64,000 nucleotides of DNA from CAYNKA01 sp964397655 (GTDB lineage: Bacteria; Spirochaetota; Spirochaetia; DTKZ01), in contig CAYNKA010000003.1 in the NCBI GenBank assembly GCA_964397655.1, positions 186,001 through 250,000 on the forward strand. Reading direction: 5' to 3'. The number at the start of each line of letters is the position of its first letter. The first letter of the stretch is position 1. The notes under the pieces were generated by a model. The model saw only the letters and a list, made by a program, of their open reading frames with translations, did no database searches and was not told the DNA's origin. Below, one piece after another: positions 32,104-40,807 of the stretch. Position numbers and translations under genes: made by a program.

Positions 32104-32933
32104 TTCATGCTCACGTGCGAAAGACTCGATATGAACTGGCGCCTCGTCGCGAGAAACAGGCCGACGAGGGGGGCTATGACGACGACGCCCGCCGCCATGA
32201 CCGAACCCCAAGTCGTTCCCGCGTCCATGTCCGCGAAGAACACGATTCCGGCCGGAGGCGTGAACATCTCCGAGCTGTTCACCACGATGATCGGCCAGAA
32301 CAGATCGTTCCAGTGCGCCACGATGCTGAAGATGGAGAAGGCTCCGACAGCCGGTCGGATCAGCGGCAAAAGAACGTGGATGATCATCTGGGCGGTGCTG
32401 CATCCGTCGAGGCGGGCCGCCTCGAAGAAGGACCAGGGGATCTGCAGCAGGAACTGCCGGAGAAGGAATATGCCCATCGCGGACCCGATCGAAGGCAGGA
32501 CGAGGGCGGCGTAGGTATCGATCGCACCGACCTTCGAGAAAAGGAGAAAATTCGGAATCGCGGTGATGTAGCGGGGAAAAACCAGCGCGGCAAGAACCAG
32601 CGAGAAGAGGAACCGCTTCAAGGGAAATTCCAGTTTGGCGAACGCGTAAGCCGCTGGGACGGTGACGAGGAGCTGCCCCGTCAGAATGGCCCCCGTGACG
32701 ATGGCACCGTTCAGCAGAAAACGGAAAAGGGGGACTTTTTCGAAAACCTGGCGATAGTTGTCGAGGACGACAGATTTCGGTGTCATGCGGAAGCCCGGTT
32801 CGAGAACTTCGTCCGGCGGTTTCAGCGAGGTGCTCGCCATGAGGGCGAAGGGAAAAAGCGCGAATGCGCACAACGACAGCACGAACAGCAGGATGCAGAT
32901 CCCGGCCGCGACGTTAGAATTCTTCCTACGCAT
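32100..32933 (-). CDS. Sugar ABC transporter permease, MalG type
   Basis: 277 residues, six membrane segments, with the binding-protein-dependent transport EAA loop (FFEAARLDGCSTAQMIIHVLLPLIRPA) and typical N-terminus LFPFALMASTSLKPPDEVL. It pairs with the MalF-type permease encoded 21 bp upstream. No ATPase gene is in the cassette, so a shared MsmK-like ATPase elsewhere is needed (inference). Confidence 0.92.
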   Translation of the reverse strand: MRRKNSNVAAGICILLFVLSLCAFALFPFALMASTSLKPPDEVLEPGFRMTPKSVVLDNYRQVFEKVPLFRFLLNGAIVTGAILTGQLLVTVPAAYAFAKLEFPLKRFLFSLVLAALVFPRYITAIPNFLLFSKVGAIDTYAALVLPSIGSAMGIFLLRQFLLQIPWSFFEAARLDGCSTAQMIIHVLLPLIRPAVGAFSIFSIVAHWNDLFWPIIVVNSSEMFTPPAGIVFFADMDAGTTWGSVMAAGVVVIAPLVGLFLATRRQFISSLSHVSMK

Positions 32934-32954
32934 GTTCCTCCCAGTAATGCCGAA

Positions 32955-33869
32955 TCAATGGTAGTGCACGAGCCTCTCGAAACGCATCTGGACCCAAGTG
33001 ATGAACAGGATGATCGCGAAGAACACCATCGCTATCCCCGACGCGAAGCCCGTATCGAAAAACTGGAACCCGTGCTGATAGAGGAAATGCGACAGAACCT
33101 GGGTGGACTTGACGGGACCTCCGTTCGTGAGGACCTTCACCAGGTCGAAGGAGTTGACGGCCCTCACCGTCATGATGACGGTCACGAACAACGTGGTCGG
33201 GGAAAGAAGAGGCCAGGTGATGTTCAGGAATTTGGTCGCCGCCCCGCCGCCGTCCAACTCGGCCGCCTCGTACAGCTCCTCCGGAATGCCCGAAAGGCCT
33301 GCGCAGAAAAAGACCATGGCGTATCCGATGTTGCACCACGTCCCAACCAGGACCACCGCGACCATCGCCGTCCTGTCGCTCGTGAGCCAGGCTTGAGGCG
33401 GCGCGCCGAATCTCCCCAGAAGGTCGTTCAATACCCCGAAATTCGTGTCGAAAACGTATCGCCAAACCACCGCCATGGCGGCCATGGTTGCGGCTACGGG
33501 AAGGAACATGATCATCTGGAACAATGCCCCTCCCCGCCTCAGTCTGCCGACGGAAAGACTCAAGGCAAGACCGAAGAAGATGCTGCAGAAGACCGTGACC
33601 ACGGAGAACGTTCCCGTATGCCGGAGAGAATTCCAGAAGTCCTTCATCGTGAACAGTGCCAGGTAGTTCTTCGGGCCCACGAACCGCATGGACGAGTAGC
33701 CGAGCTTCCAGTCGAAGACGCTGAGAAAAAACGAATAGAGGACCGGCCAGAACGTGAAGACGGCGAAGAAAGCGAAGGCCGGAAGGATGAAAGCGTAGGC
33801 GGTGAGCATTCGAGCCGCCGGCGCTCCGACGCGCCGGCGGCCTTTGGTCTCAGTTCTTGAGGAGTGCAT
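32955..33869 (-). CDS. Sugar ABC transporter permease, MalF type
   Basis: 304 residues, six membrane segments, with AYAFILPAFAFFAVFTFWPVLYSFFLSVFDWKL at the start and the EAA loop ELYEAAELDGGGAATKFLNITWPLLSP. Its start lies inside the end of the binding-protein gene (20-bp overlap). Confidence 0.92.
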   Translation of the reverse strand: MHSSRTETKGRRRVGAPAARMLTAYAFILPAFAFFAVFTFWPVLYSFFLSVFDWKLGYSSMRFVGPKNYLALFTMKDFWNSLRHTGTFSVVTVFCSIFFGLALSLSVGRLRRGGALFQMIMFLPVAATMAAMAVVWRYVFDTNFGVLNDLLGRFGAPPQAWLTSDRTAMVAVVLVGTWCNIGYAMVFFCAGLSGIPEELYEAAELDGGGAATKFLNITWPLLSPTTLFVTVIMTVRAVNSFDLVKVLTNGGPVKSTQVLSHFLYQHGFQFFDTGFASGIAMVFFAIILFITWVQMRFERLVHYH

Positions 33870-35145
33870 TTATCTGTTCCGCGGTCTCGTCCAAAGCCTC
33901 TTTCGGTTTCTTTTTTCCCAACAGGACGCTCTCCTGCATGTCCTTGAGCATCTGGTCTATCTTGTTGCTGCTCTGGCCGGGCCAGGCATGCCAGGGAACC
34001 ACGCGGGCTACCTGATCGAGCGTCATGGTGAAGTTCGGGTCCTTGGCGTATTCCTTTTTTAGGATCTCGACCATCTTCTGATTCGCAGGGGTGTACCCGC
34101 TCGTCTCCGCCACGAGACGGCTCGCTTCGCCTTCCGTCACGAACCTGAGGAACCGCCAGGCGATTTTTCGCTTTTCCGCGTCCTTGGCGAACATCATGAT
34201 GCCGTTTCCGCCGGCTGGGACGATCGGTTCCTTTCCGGTCGGGGTCGGCACAGGAGCGAGTACGACGGGAAATTTCGCCTGTCCCGGCGTATTGACCCGT
34301 TGAAAGGTCGAATCCACGAGCATTCCGAGCTTGCCCGCGACGAAGGTCTGGATTAATTGATCGGTGACGGGCATGAGGCCGTTCCGGGCAAGGTCCGCGA
34401 GATATTCCATGGTTTTCACCCCGGCCTCGCTGTTGAAGTCGACTCTCGTGTTCCCCGGATAGGCCATTCTGCCTCCCGCGTTCTCGAGCAGAGTCTGAAA
34501 GATCCAATTTCCCGTAATCGACCAGCCCCAAAGAATCCCCTGGTATCCCGCGGCCTTGAGCTTGGCCGCAGCGTCCCGTGCCTCCGCCCATGACTTGGGC
34601 GGCCGCGTCGGATCGAGGCCGACCGACTTGAACAGGTCGACGTTGATCAGCAATACCGGAGTGCTCGTGCCGAGAGGAATCATGTAGTGCCTGCCGGACA
34701 AGGAACCCAAGTCCATCATCGCGGGGTAGAGGTTGCTCTTGTCGAATTTGGGATCCGAGTCCATGAATTCATCCAAGGCTACGGCCCTGCCGCTTCCCAC
34801 CATGGTCGGCATGTAGGTATAGCCGACCTGCGCAGTGTCGGGGTAGATTCCGGAAGCGAAGGCGAGAAGAGTCTTCTGCGCCAACCCTTCATATGCCCCG
34901 CTCGTGACCTCGACCGACTTGATCTTCACGTCCGGGTTCGCCTTTTCGAAGGCCTCGATTACCGGAACCTGGTAGAGATTGTGGGTCTTGTTCGCGTACC
35001 GATAATAGACGAGTTCGACGGGCTTCTTCGTTTCCGGCTCCTTGACGGCGCCGGCTTCCTGTTTTTTCGCCTCGCCGCTTCCGCCCGGAAAAACCGGCAG
35101 GACGACGAATGCCGTCATCAGCACAGCAAAGAAGACGTTCTTCAT
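33850..35145 (-). CDS. Sugar ABC transporter substrate-binding protein
   Basis: 431 residues, family 1 extracellular solute-binding fold. The signal leads into FPGGSGEAKKQEAG, a spirochaete-like mature end. Blocks include NPDVKIKSVEVTSGAYEGLAQKTLLAFASGIYPDTAQVGYTY, YMIPLGTSTPVLLINVDLFKSVGLDPTRPPKSWAEARDAAAKL and VPAGGNGIMMFAKDAEKRKIAWRFLRFVT. The ATG at 35145 has AGGAGG 8 bp upstream. It is the first gene of the sugar cassette behind a strong promoter. Confidence 0.92.
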   Translation of the reverse strand: MKNVFFAVLMTAFVVLPVFPGGSGEAKKQEAGAVKEPETKKPVELVYYRYANKTHNLYQVPVIEAFEKANPDVKIKSVEVTSGAYEGLAQKTLLAFASGIYPDTAQVGYTYMPTMVGSGRAVALDEFMDSDPKFDKSNLYPAMMDLGSLSGRHYMIPLGTSTPVLLINVDLFKSVGLDPTRPPKSWAEARDAAAKLKAAGYQGILWGWSITGNWIFQTLLENAGGRMAYPGNTRVDFNSEAGVKTMEYLADLARNGLMPVTDQLIQTFVAGKLGMLVDSTFQRVNTPGQAKFPVVLAPVPTPTGKEPIVPAGGNGIMMFAKDAEKRKIAWRFLRFVTEGEASRLVAETSGYTPANQKMVEILKKEYAKDPNFTMTLDQVARVVPWHAWPGQSSNKIDQMLKDMQESVLLGKKKPKEALDETAEQINALLKN

Positions 35146-35182
35146 ACGAGACCTCCTTTTGCCGAAAATCCGTGTCGCAACA

Positions 35183-35211
35183 ATTATCCCGCAAGAATTT
35201 TGACACGTCAA
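35183..35211 (-). promoter_or_regulatory. Promoter of the sugar ABC operon
   Basis: On the minus strand TTGACG (35206-35211) and GATAAT (35183-35188) are exactly 17 bp apart, 38 bp before the start codon of the binding-protein gene. This is a near-consensus housekeeping promoter. Confidence 0.75.
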
Positions 35212-35227
35212 GGAAAATAGGAATATT

Positions 35228-35255
35228 GTTCATTATTCATCATTAAATAATGAAC
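35228..35255. promoter_or_regulatory. 28-bp palindrome, likely RpiR-regulator site
   Basis: Arms GTTCATTATT (35228-35237) and AATAATGAAC (35246-35255) are a perfect 10-bp inverted repeat with an 8-bp spacer. It lies between the rpiR-like gene and the operon it precedes, 16 bp upstream of the -35 box. That position fits activation or looping better than simple promoter occlusion. Confidence 0.7.
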
Positions 35256-35325
35256 ATTTTTCGATAACAAGGCCTCGGAACGCCTTCGAAAAATCGGCGC
35301 GGCAGCGCCAGAAACCGCCCGCCGG

Positions 35326-36201
35326 TCAGTACCGGGTTTCCCTCAGGATGCCGGTCATGTTTTCGATACTGCTCACCGATTTGCCGTAATTCACCAGAGC
35401 GACCGCGGTGTACAGACTGTCGAGGAGCGCGACGTGTGCCAGGCGGGAAGAAACCGCCTCGCGCATCACCTTCGTTTCCGGGGAGACGATGACCAATCTG
35501 ACGTCGGAAATGTCGGTGATGGGACTTTTCATGAAACTCGTGATGCAGACGATCTTGGCTCCCTTGCGCTTCGCGATTCCGAGTGCATGGAAAGTATCCT
35601 TCGATCGCCCCGTATGGGAAATCCCGACGGCCACGGAATGCGCGTCAAGCATGCTCGCCGACAGCCTGGCGATGTGAGGATCCACGGCGGCATGGGCGGG
35701 CAGGCCGATCCTCATGAATCGGTAATAGGCGTCCAAAGCCAAGGTGGCAGAGGTGCCGACCCCGTAGAACTCGATCCGCCTGGCTTCGGCGAGCAGATTC
35801 ACCGCCTGGGCGAACGCCTTCCTGTCCACGGAATCGCGGGTGTCTTCGAGCGTATTGATCGCGAGGGCATAAACCTTGGACAGGACCTCCTCGGGACTGT
35901 CCCCCCTGCCGATATCGCAGAGAATGGCCTCTTCCGGTTTACGAAGATGTTTGGCTATGTTGATCTTGAGTTGCCTGAAACCTTCGAATCCGATGATCCG
36001 GCAGAACCGCACGATGCTCGAATGGGCGGAGTCGGTCTTGAGGGCGATCTCCGCTATCGTCAGGTTGATGAAATTCTCGGGATCGCTCAGAATGCAGTCC
36101 GCGATTCTTTTCTCGACCTTGTGAAGGGTTGGGTATAAGCTCTTGATAACCAGGATGGCATCGGGCGCCGCTTTGTGCCTCTCGCTTTTTTCCGATTTCA
36201 T
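35326..36201 (-). CDS. RpiR/MurR-family transcriptional regulator
   Basis: 291 residues: HTH_6 domain at the N-terminus (about 15-90: LTIAEIALKTDSAHSSIVRFCRIIGFEGFRQLKINIAKHL) and a SIS sugar-phosphate-binding domain (about 125-260: RIEFYGVGTSATLALDAYYRFMRIG, AVGISHTGRSKDTFHALGIAKRKGAKIVCITSF). It likely senses a phosphosugar and controls the adjacent ABC cassette and the UroD-family gene 15 bp upstream in the same operon. Confidence 0.9.
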   Translation of the reverse strand: MKSEKSERHKAAPDAILVIKSLYPTLHKVEKRIADCILSDPENFINLTIAEIALKTDSAHSSIVRFCRIIGFEGFRQLKINIAKHLRKPEEAILCDIGRGDSPEEVLSKVYALAINTLEDTRDSVDRKAFAQAVNLLAEARRIEFYGVGTSATLALDAYYRFMRIGLPAHAAVDPHIARLSASMLDAHSVAVGISHTGRSKDTFHALGIAKRKGAKIVCITSFMKSPITDISDVRLVIVSPETKVMREAVSSRLAHVALLDSLYTAVALVNYGKSVSSIENMTGILRETRY

Positions 36202-36216
36202 GGCCTTCCCCCGACA

Positions 36217-37302
36217 TCAATACCACAAACGGGTCCTATAAGCATCTATGAGCGCGAGTACGTTCTCGACCGGCACATCGGGCTGGATATTGTGCGCCGT
36301 CCCGATGATGAATCCTCCGTCTCTCCCGAAGGCCTCGACCCGATCCGCCACCTCCATCTTCACCTCTTCGGGCGTCCCGAACGGAAGGGTCTTCTGGATG
36401 CTCAGGGACCCGTTGAACGATATCCGGCTTCCGTATTTCCGTTTCAGGGCGCTCGGATCCATCCCGGCCGCCTCGGGTTGGATCGACTGGAGGATGTCCA
36501 GGCCGCAGTCCGCCATGTCGCCGATGAGCGGTTCGACGGCGCCGCAGGAATGATGCATGCTCAAGGCGCCGGCCTGACGGATCAACTCGAGGTAATCCCC
36601 GAAGCCGGGCTCCAGAAGTTCCTTCCAGGTCTCCCTTGAACACAGAAGGCTGTTCTGGGAGCCGAAATCGTCTCCGGTCATGAAGATGTCTATCTTCCCC
36701 CTGGCCGCTTCGAGGATTCTCGTGAGGTATTCGCGATAGAAGGCGGTTATCCTCCCGACTATGAAGCGGAAGATTTCCCGATGCAGGGCAAGATCGACGA
36801 AGGTGTTTTCCATGCCTCGGAGATACATGTACGGTTTCAATTGAGCCACGCGATTCGTCCGATCACCGGAAAAGACCACGACGAGATCGCGGCTGCGGTA
36901 CCTGTCGCATTGAGCTTCGATGCCGCTGAAGTCATACCAGTCCGCCGAAGGCCATCCTTCGTACCTTTCGAATTCCTCCATCGTTTCCATACCGCCGAGC
37001 GGCGATTCCACCACGGCGGAATAGGCTCCTCCGTCGCTTCCTGCCTCGACGGTCCGTCGTACTATGCCCCAAACGTCGCTGACGCCCCCTCCCTCCCGCG
37101 AAGGAAGGGCAGGGCCCCGGTATGCGGGCCCCTCGATATACCGAAGGTCCGCGCCTACATGATCGAGAACGGCGTCGAGGCAGGGGAGATTCAATTCCGC
37201 TTTCAGTTTGTCGAGGGCCCCTTCCGTTATCCAGAAATCGACGGGAACTCTGTCGGGCTCCTGATGCCGAAGCGCGGTAAAAACGCGGTCACGCGAATTC
37301 AA
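36217..37302 (-). CDS. Uroporphyrinogen decarboxylase-family protein (second copy)
   Basis: 361 residues, paralogue of the protein at 20627-21694. Blocks: RDRVFTALRHQEPDRVPVDFW, IDIFMTGDDFGSQNSLLCSRETWKELLEPGFGDYLEL, MHHSCGAVEPLIGDMADCGLDILQSIQPEA (HxC zinc pair), and GGFIIGTAHNIQPDVPVENVLALIDAYR. It is MtaA/CmuA-like rather than HemE. Co-transcription with an RpiR regulator and a sugar importer suggests demethylation of a methylated or methoxylated substrate, which is inference. Confidence 0.8.
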   Translation of the reverse strand: MNSRDRVFTALRHQEPDRVPVDFWITEGALDKLKAELNLPCLDAVLDHVGADLRYIEGPAYRGPALPSREGGGVSDVWGIVRRTVEAGSDGGAYSAVVESPLGGMETMEEFERYEGWPSADWYDFSGIEAQCDRYRSRDLVVVFSGDRTNRVAQLKPYMYLRGMENTFVDLALHREIFRFIVGRITAFYREYLTRILEAARGKIDIFMTGDDFGSQNSLLCSRETWKELLEPGFGDYLELIRQAGALSMHHSCGAVEPLIGDMADCGLDILQSIQPEAAGMDPSALKRKYGSRISFNGSLSIQKTLPFGTPEEVKMEVADRVEAFGRDGGFIIGTAHNIQPDVPVENVLALIDAYRTRLWY

Positions 37303-37343
37303 CGAGGATCCCTCTCGGTTCGAGGATGCGTCATACGAAAGGA

Positions 37344-37372
37344 ATTATGGAGTTGCAATGAATAATTGTCAA
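37344..37372 (-). promoter_or_regulatory. Promoter of the uroD-like/rpiR operon with overlapping repeat
   Basis: On the minus strand TTGACA (37367-37372) and CATAAT (37344-37349) are 17 bp apart, 42 bp before the start codon. The spacer contains ATTATTCAT, a 9-mer also present in the palindrome at 35228-35255, which suggests that the same RpiR regulator binds both promoters. Confidence 0.65.
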
Positions 37373-37425
37373 TATATATCTAATTTTATCGAAATTTTTT
37401 CATTATACCCGAAAACACGAGGGGA

Positions 37426-39174
37426 TCAGGGGAGTTTCTCCACAACACGTTCGTCCCCTTGGCGTCGCACGAAGCCGTCCCTCTCCATACGGTTCAGGAG
37501 GGGGATGATGTACTTCCGCGAAAGGCCGGTAGCCTCCTTGGCCTCGGGAATGGAAAACCGGTCCCCTGGGCGCCTGCCGAAAAGCGCGGCGCCGCGGAGC
37601 TCCCGGTACGTTTCCGCGTGGAGGTAGATGCCGTTTTCCAGCGGTACGACCATCCCGGCCCTGCAGAGGAAGCTCAGATCCTCTTTGGGAAACGGCATCG
37701 ACGCCTTCGAGGGCTCGAAGCCGTTCCTGCCGGCAGCGGCCAGGGACTCGAGAAGCCCCGCCGCGGATTTGGACAGGGACGCTGAGCTGCACTGCGGGGC
37801 GTAGAGCCTGTCCCGGACCTTCAGCCGTCCTTCCTTCACGAGCTTCCCGAGTATGACCCGAAGAGCCTCCTCGGGGACCCGAACGACGCCCTGGAGTTCG
37901 GCTTCGGCCGCGAATCCGGATTTCTCCGCGCGGGAAAGGACGGCATTCTCCTCCTCCCGGAGAAAGCCCGCGTCGAACAGCCAGGTCCCGATGCGGATCG
38001 CGGAAAAGGGCTCCTCCGCGTCGCGATCGAGCGGTCCATAATAGCCTCGCATGGCGGTCTCGATCGCAGCGCGCGAGGAATGACCTTCCGTCCATCCTGC
38101 GGCGAAGGCGGCAAAACGCCATCGGTCTTTCTGCGCGGTCGGACCGAACCACAGGGCATAGCCCCAACCCAGGATGTCGCTCCCTCCCCTCCTGAGAAGA
38201 AGGAACCTTTCTCCGGGAAGCACGGCGGCCTTGCGCTCCAGGACGATCCGGGCCGCCGAGGTCGAACCGAGGAAATGGATCGCGGCGCGCATGTGCGCCG
38301 AGCCGAAGGCTATCTCCGCCTCCCTGTGGTTCCTGATCTCCTCGGCGTCGAAGAGGCGGGCGAGAAACTCGGCCTCGGACAGCACGGGGGCCGCGGGATG
38401 GGCGAGGCAGTCCCCGCGCACCGGAGGATCCTTGAGCTGCGCGATGTTCACCGCGACGCGGTTCCCCGGCAGGACCTCCTGAACGGCGGCATTGTAGGAA
38501 TGGAGCGCGCGGACGCGGACCCTCTCCCCTCGGGGACGGAGGACGAGTTCGTCGCCCTGCCTTATGCTTCCTCCCCTCAGGCTCCCGGCGACGACCAGAC
38601 CGGCCCCCTTCAGCGTGAAGACCCGATCAACGTAGAAATACGGGCGCTTCCCGTCCTTCTGCGCAGGCGCGCGACCGAGTTCCTCGAGAATCGCATCCTT
38701 GAGCTCGTCGATGCCGATGCCCGAGGGGGCGGAAACCTCCACGCAGGGCCGGTCGACTCCGAAGCGTCTGCCGCAGTTCGAGCGGACCTCGGCTTCGACC
38801 TCCGCCCTGCGGGCGGCGGATACGAGATCGATTTTCGTGATGACGGGGAGTATCCGCGGGACGCCGAGGGTCTCGAGCACCTTCGCATGGCTTTCGGTCT
38901 GCGCCATCCATCCGTCGTCGGCCGCAACCACAAGGAGGGCGCAGTCCAGGCTCCATGCCCCGGCGGTCATGTTCCTGAGAAATCGTTCGTGGCCCGGCAC
39001 GTCGATGACGCCGACGGGCCTGCCGTCGCGGTCCGGAAACCAGGCGAAACCGAGATCAACGGTCATGCCCCGTTCCCGCTCCTCGGGAAGGCGGTCCGGA
39101 TTCGTGCCCGTCAGGGCCTCGATGAGGCGGCTCTTGCCGTGATTGACGTGGCCCGAGGTGCCGACGAGGGGCAT
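37426..39174 (-). CDS. selB: Selenocysteine-specific elongation factor SelB
   Basis: 582 residues. The GTPase domain shows G1 GHVNHGKS, switch region RGMTVDLGFAW, G3 DVPGHERFLRNM and G4 TKID, followed by EF-Tu-like domains 2 and 3 and a C-terminal string of winged helices (about 385-582) that binds the SECIS hairpin. The usual G1 is GHVDHGKT; here Asn and Ser replace Asp and Thr, conservatively. SelB delivers Sec-tRNA to in-frame UGA. It follows selA by 14 bp. Confidence 0.95.
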   Translation of the reverse strand: MPLVGTSGHVNHGKSRLIEALTGTNPDRLPEERERGMTVDLGFAWFPDRDGRPVGVIDVPGHERFLRNMTAGAWSLDCALLVVAADDGWMAQTESHAKVLETLGVPRILPVITKIDLVSAARRAEVEAEVRSNCGRRFGVDRPCVEVSAPSGIGIDELKDAILEELGRAPAQKDGKRPYFYVDRVFTLKGAGLVVAGSLRGGSIRQGDELVLRPRGERVRVRALHSYNAAVQEVLPGNRVAVNIAQLKDPPVRGDCLAHPAAPVLSEAEFLARLFDAEEIRNHREAEIAFGSAHMRAAIHFLGSTSAARIVLERKAAVLPGERFLLLRRGGSDILGWGYALWFGPTAQKDRWRFAAFAAGWTEGHSSRAAIETAMRGYYGPLDRDAEEPFSAIRIGTWLFDAGFLREEENAVLSRAEKSGFAAEAELQGVVRVPEEALRVILGKLVKEGRLKVRDRLYAPQCSSASLSKSAAGLLESLAAAGRNGFEPSKASMPFPKEDLSFLCRAGMVVPLENGIYLHAETYRELRGAALFGRRPGDRFSIPEAKEATGLSRKYIIPLLNRMERDGFVRRQGDERVVEKLP

Positions 39175-39188
39175 TCCGTCCCCCTACC

Positions 39189-40589
39189 TCAGGGCTCCCG
39201 GACGGAAGCGTCCCCGGAATCCTCCTCGGCCGAGTCCGAAGGCTTCGGCAGATCGAGGACGTCTTCCAGGGATTCCCGGATCTCGGCGGGATTCTCCCTG
39301 AACAGGGTGGACAGGTTCAGGCGAACGGCGCCATCCTCCACGACGGCGATGATCGGAAGCGGCCTTTCGCGGAGCTTCCGCACGATCTCCTCCGGTTTCC
39401 CGGGACCCCGGATCTCGACCGCCAGCGAATGGAAGTACTCGTCGGGAGCGCTTCCCCCGCCCGTCGTCGCGGTGACGGGAACCAGGTCGGCGAGTTCCTT
39501 CGGGATGCCCTTGAGAACCCTCCTCCCGAAACGCCTGAGCTCTTCCGTGCTCTTCGAATAGACGGACTCCGCATAACCGGGCTCGGGCCCGTTCAGCTTT
39601 CGCACGAGGGACTCTTCCAGGAGCGAGTACACCGTCTTTCCGGGCCTGAACGCTCTCATGAGCGGATTTCTGCCGAGAAGGGCGACGAGTTTCCTGTCGC
39701 CGACGACGAGCCCGGCCTGGGGACCTCCGAGGATCTTGTCCCCTGAAAACGTCACGATCTTCGCACCTTCCTCGAGGAGACGCCTCACCCTCGTCTCGCC
39801 CGGTATCCTTTCCGTCGTGACCCCGGAGCCCTGATCGACCGCAAGCACGACGTTCCCGGGCAGGCGCTTGGCGAGCTCCCCCACAGAGGGACGGGACGTA
39901 AAGCCCCGGATTTTGAAATTCGAGGTATGTACGAAAAGCACCATGGCGGTTTTCGAGTTGACCGCGTCGAGATAGTCCTTGACCGTCGTGATGTTCGTGG
40001 TGCCCACCTCGACGAGCCTCGCCCCGGAAAGCTCCAGGATCTCAGGAACGCGGAAGCCTCCGCCGATCTGAACCTGCTCGCCCCGGGACACGACGACTTC
40101 CTTTCCCTTCGCCAGGGCCGAGAGCAGGAGAAGCACGGCCGCCGAATTGTTGTTCACGACAAGGGCGTTTTCCGCCCCGGTGAGGGAACGCAGGAGGTCG
40201 GCGACGATCCCGCTCCTCCGTCCCCGCTTGCCGGTTTCGAGATCGAGCTCGACGTTGCAATAGGAGGTGTTGAGATCCCTCACCGAATCCCAGACCTCCG
40301 GGGCGATCGGGCTTCTCCCCATGTTCGTATGAAGAATGACTCCGGTCCCGTTCATGATCTTGCCGATGCGTTTCCTGCAGGTCGCGCCGCAGGCGGCCTC
40401 GATCCTTGACAGGATCTCGGATTCGTCCGGTGTCGGCCCCCCGTCGGCAATCTCCCCGCGGACCGCGGCGAGGACCTCCTGGATCCGTTCAGTGACAAGA
40501 GGTCGGCTTATCTTCGGGAACCACCGGACGAGTTCTTCTTTTTCCAACAGTTTCCCCACCTGGGGGAGGGACGCATACTTGTTTTCCAT
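39189..40589 (-). CDS. selA: L-seryl-tRNA(Sec) selenium transferase SelA
   Basis: 466 residues from the ATG at 40589 (MENKYASLPQVGKLLE). This is the normal SelA length. PLP fold with NGTGVILHTNMGRSPIAP, NNNSAAVLLLLSAL, VVSRGEQVQIGGGFRVPEIL, AVDQGSGV and the PLP lysine in VTFSGDKILGGPQAGLVVG. It converts Ser-tRNA(Sec) to Sec-tRNA(Sec) with selenophosphate from SelD, which is not in the window. The open frame continuing upstream runs through the tRNA gene and is not coding. Confidence 0.96.
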   Translation of the reverse strand: MENKYASLPQVGKLLEKEELVRWFPKISRPLVTERIQEVLAAVRGEIADGGPTPDESEILSRIEAACGATCRKRIGKIMNGTGVILHTNMGRSPIAPEVWDSVRDLNTSYCNVELDLETGKRGRRSGIVADLLRSLTGAENALVVNNNSAAVLLLLSALAKGKEVVVSRGEQVQIGGGFRVPEILELSGARLVEVGTTNITTVKDYLDAVNSKTAMVLFVHTSNFKIRGFTSRPSVGELAKRLPGNVVLAVDQGSGVTTERIPGETRVRRLLEEGAKIVTFSGDKILGGPQAGLVVGDRKLVALLGRNPLMRAFRPGKTVYSLLEESLVRKLNGPEPGYAESVYSKSTEELRRFGRRVLKGIPKELADLVPVTATTGGGSAPDEYFHSLAVEIRGPGKPEEIVRKLRERPLPIIAVVEDGAVRLNLSTLFRENPAEIRESLEDVLDLPKPSDSAEEDSGDASVREP

Positions 40590-40591
40590 AT

Positions 40592-40679
40592 CGGAAGAGG
40601 CAGGAATCGAACCTGCCGCCGCGAAATCGCGGCCGACGGTTTTGAAGACCGCGAAGACCACCAGGCCTCATCAGCTTCC
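40592..40679 (-). tRNA. selC: tRNA-Sec (anticodon TCA)
   Basis: Read on the minus strand. The anticodon loop CTTCAAA (anticodon UCA) sits between GCGGT and ACCGT. The D stem is AGGCC/GGTCT with loop TGGT. A long variable arm GCCGCG-ATTT-CGCGGC and the T arm GCAGG-TTCGATT-CCTGC follow. G is the discriminator and CCA is not encoded. The outer acceptor pairs GGAAG/CTTCC are good but the next two positions mismatch. A second GGAAGC 11 bp upstream (ending at 40690) could mislead software, but it abuts the -10 box, so the 5' end at 40679 fits better. The gene lies 2 bp before selA. Confidence 0.9.
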
Positions 40680-40690
40680 CAGCTGCTTCC

Positions 40691-40719
40691 ATCATACGGG
40701 GCGGGGAATGTTCTGTCAA
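40691..40719 (-). promoter_or_regulatory. Promoter of the selC-selA-selB operon
   Basis: On the minus strand TTGACA (40714-40719) and TATGAT (40691-40696) are separated by 17 bp, almost perfect consensus. The predicted start of transcription is about 5 bp before the tRNA 5' end. Confidence 0.8.
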
Positions 40720-40807
40720 ATCTCGGCGGTCCCGACCGTCGGCGGTCCCGCTTCAATCCTCCTTCCCCGGATTCACGAAACCGCGAAGGAGGAGTATACT
40801 GGTCCTC

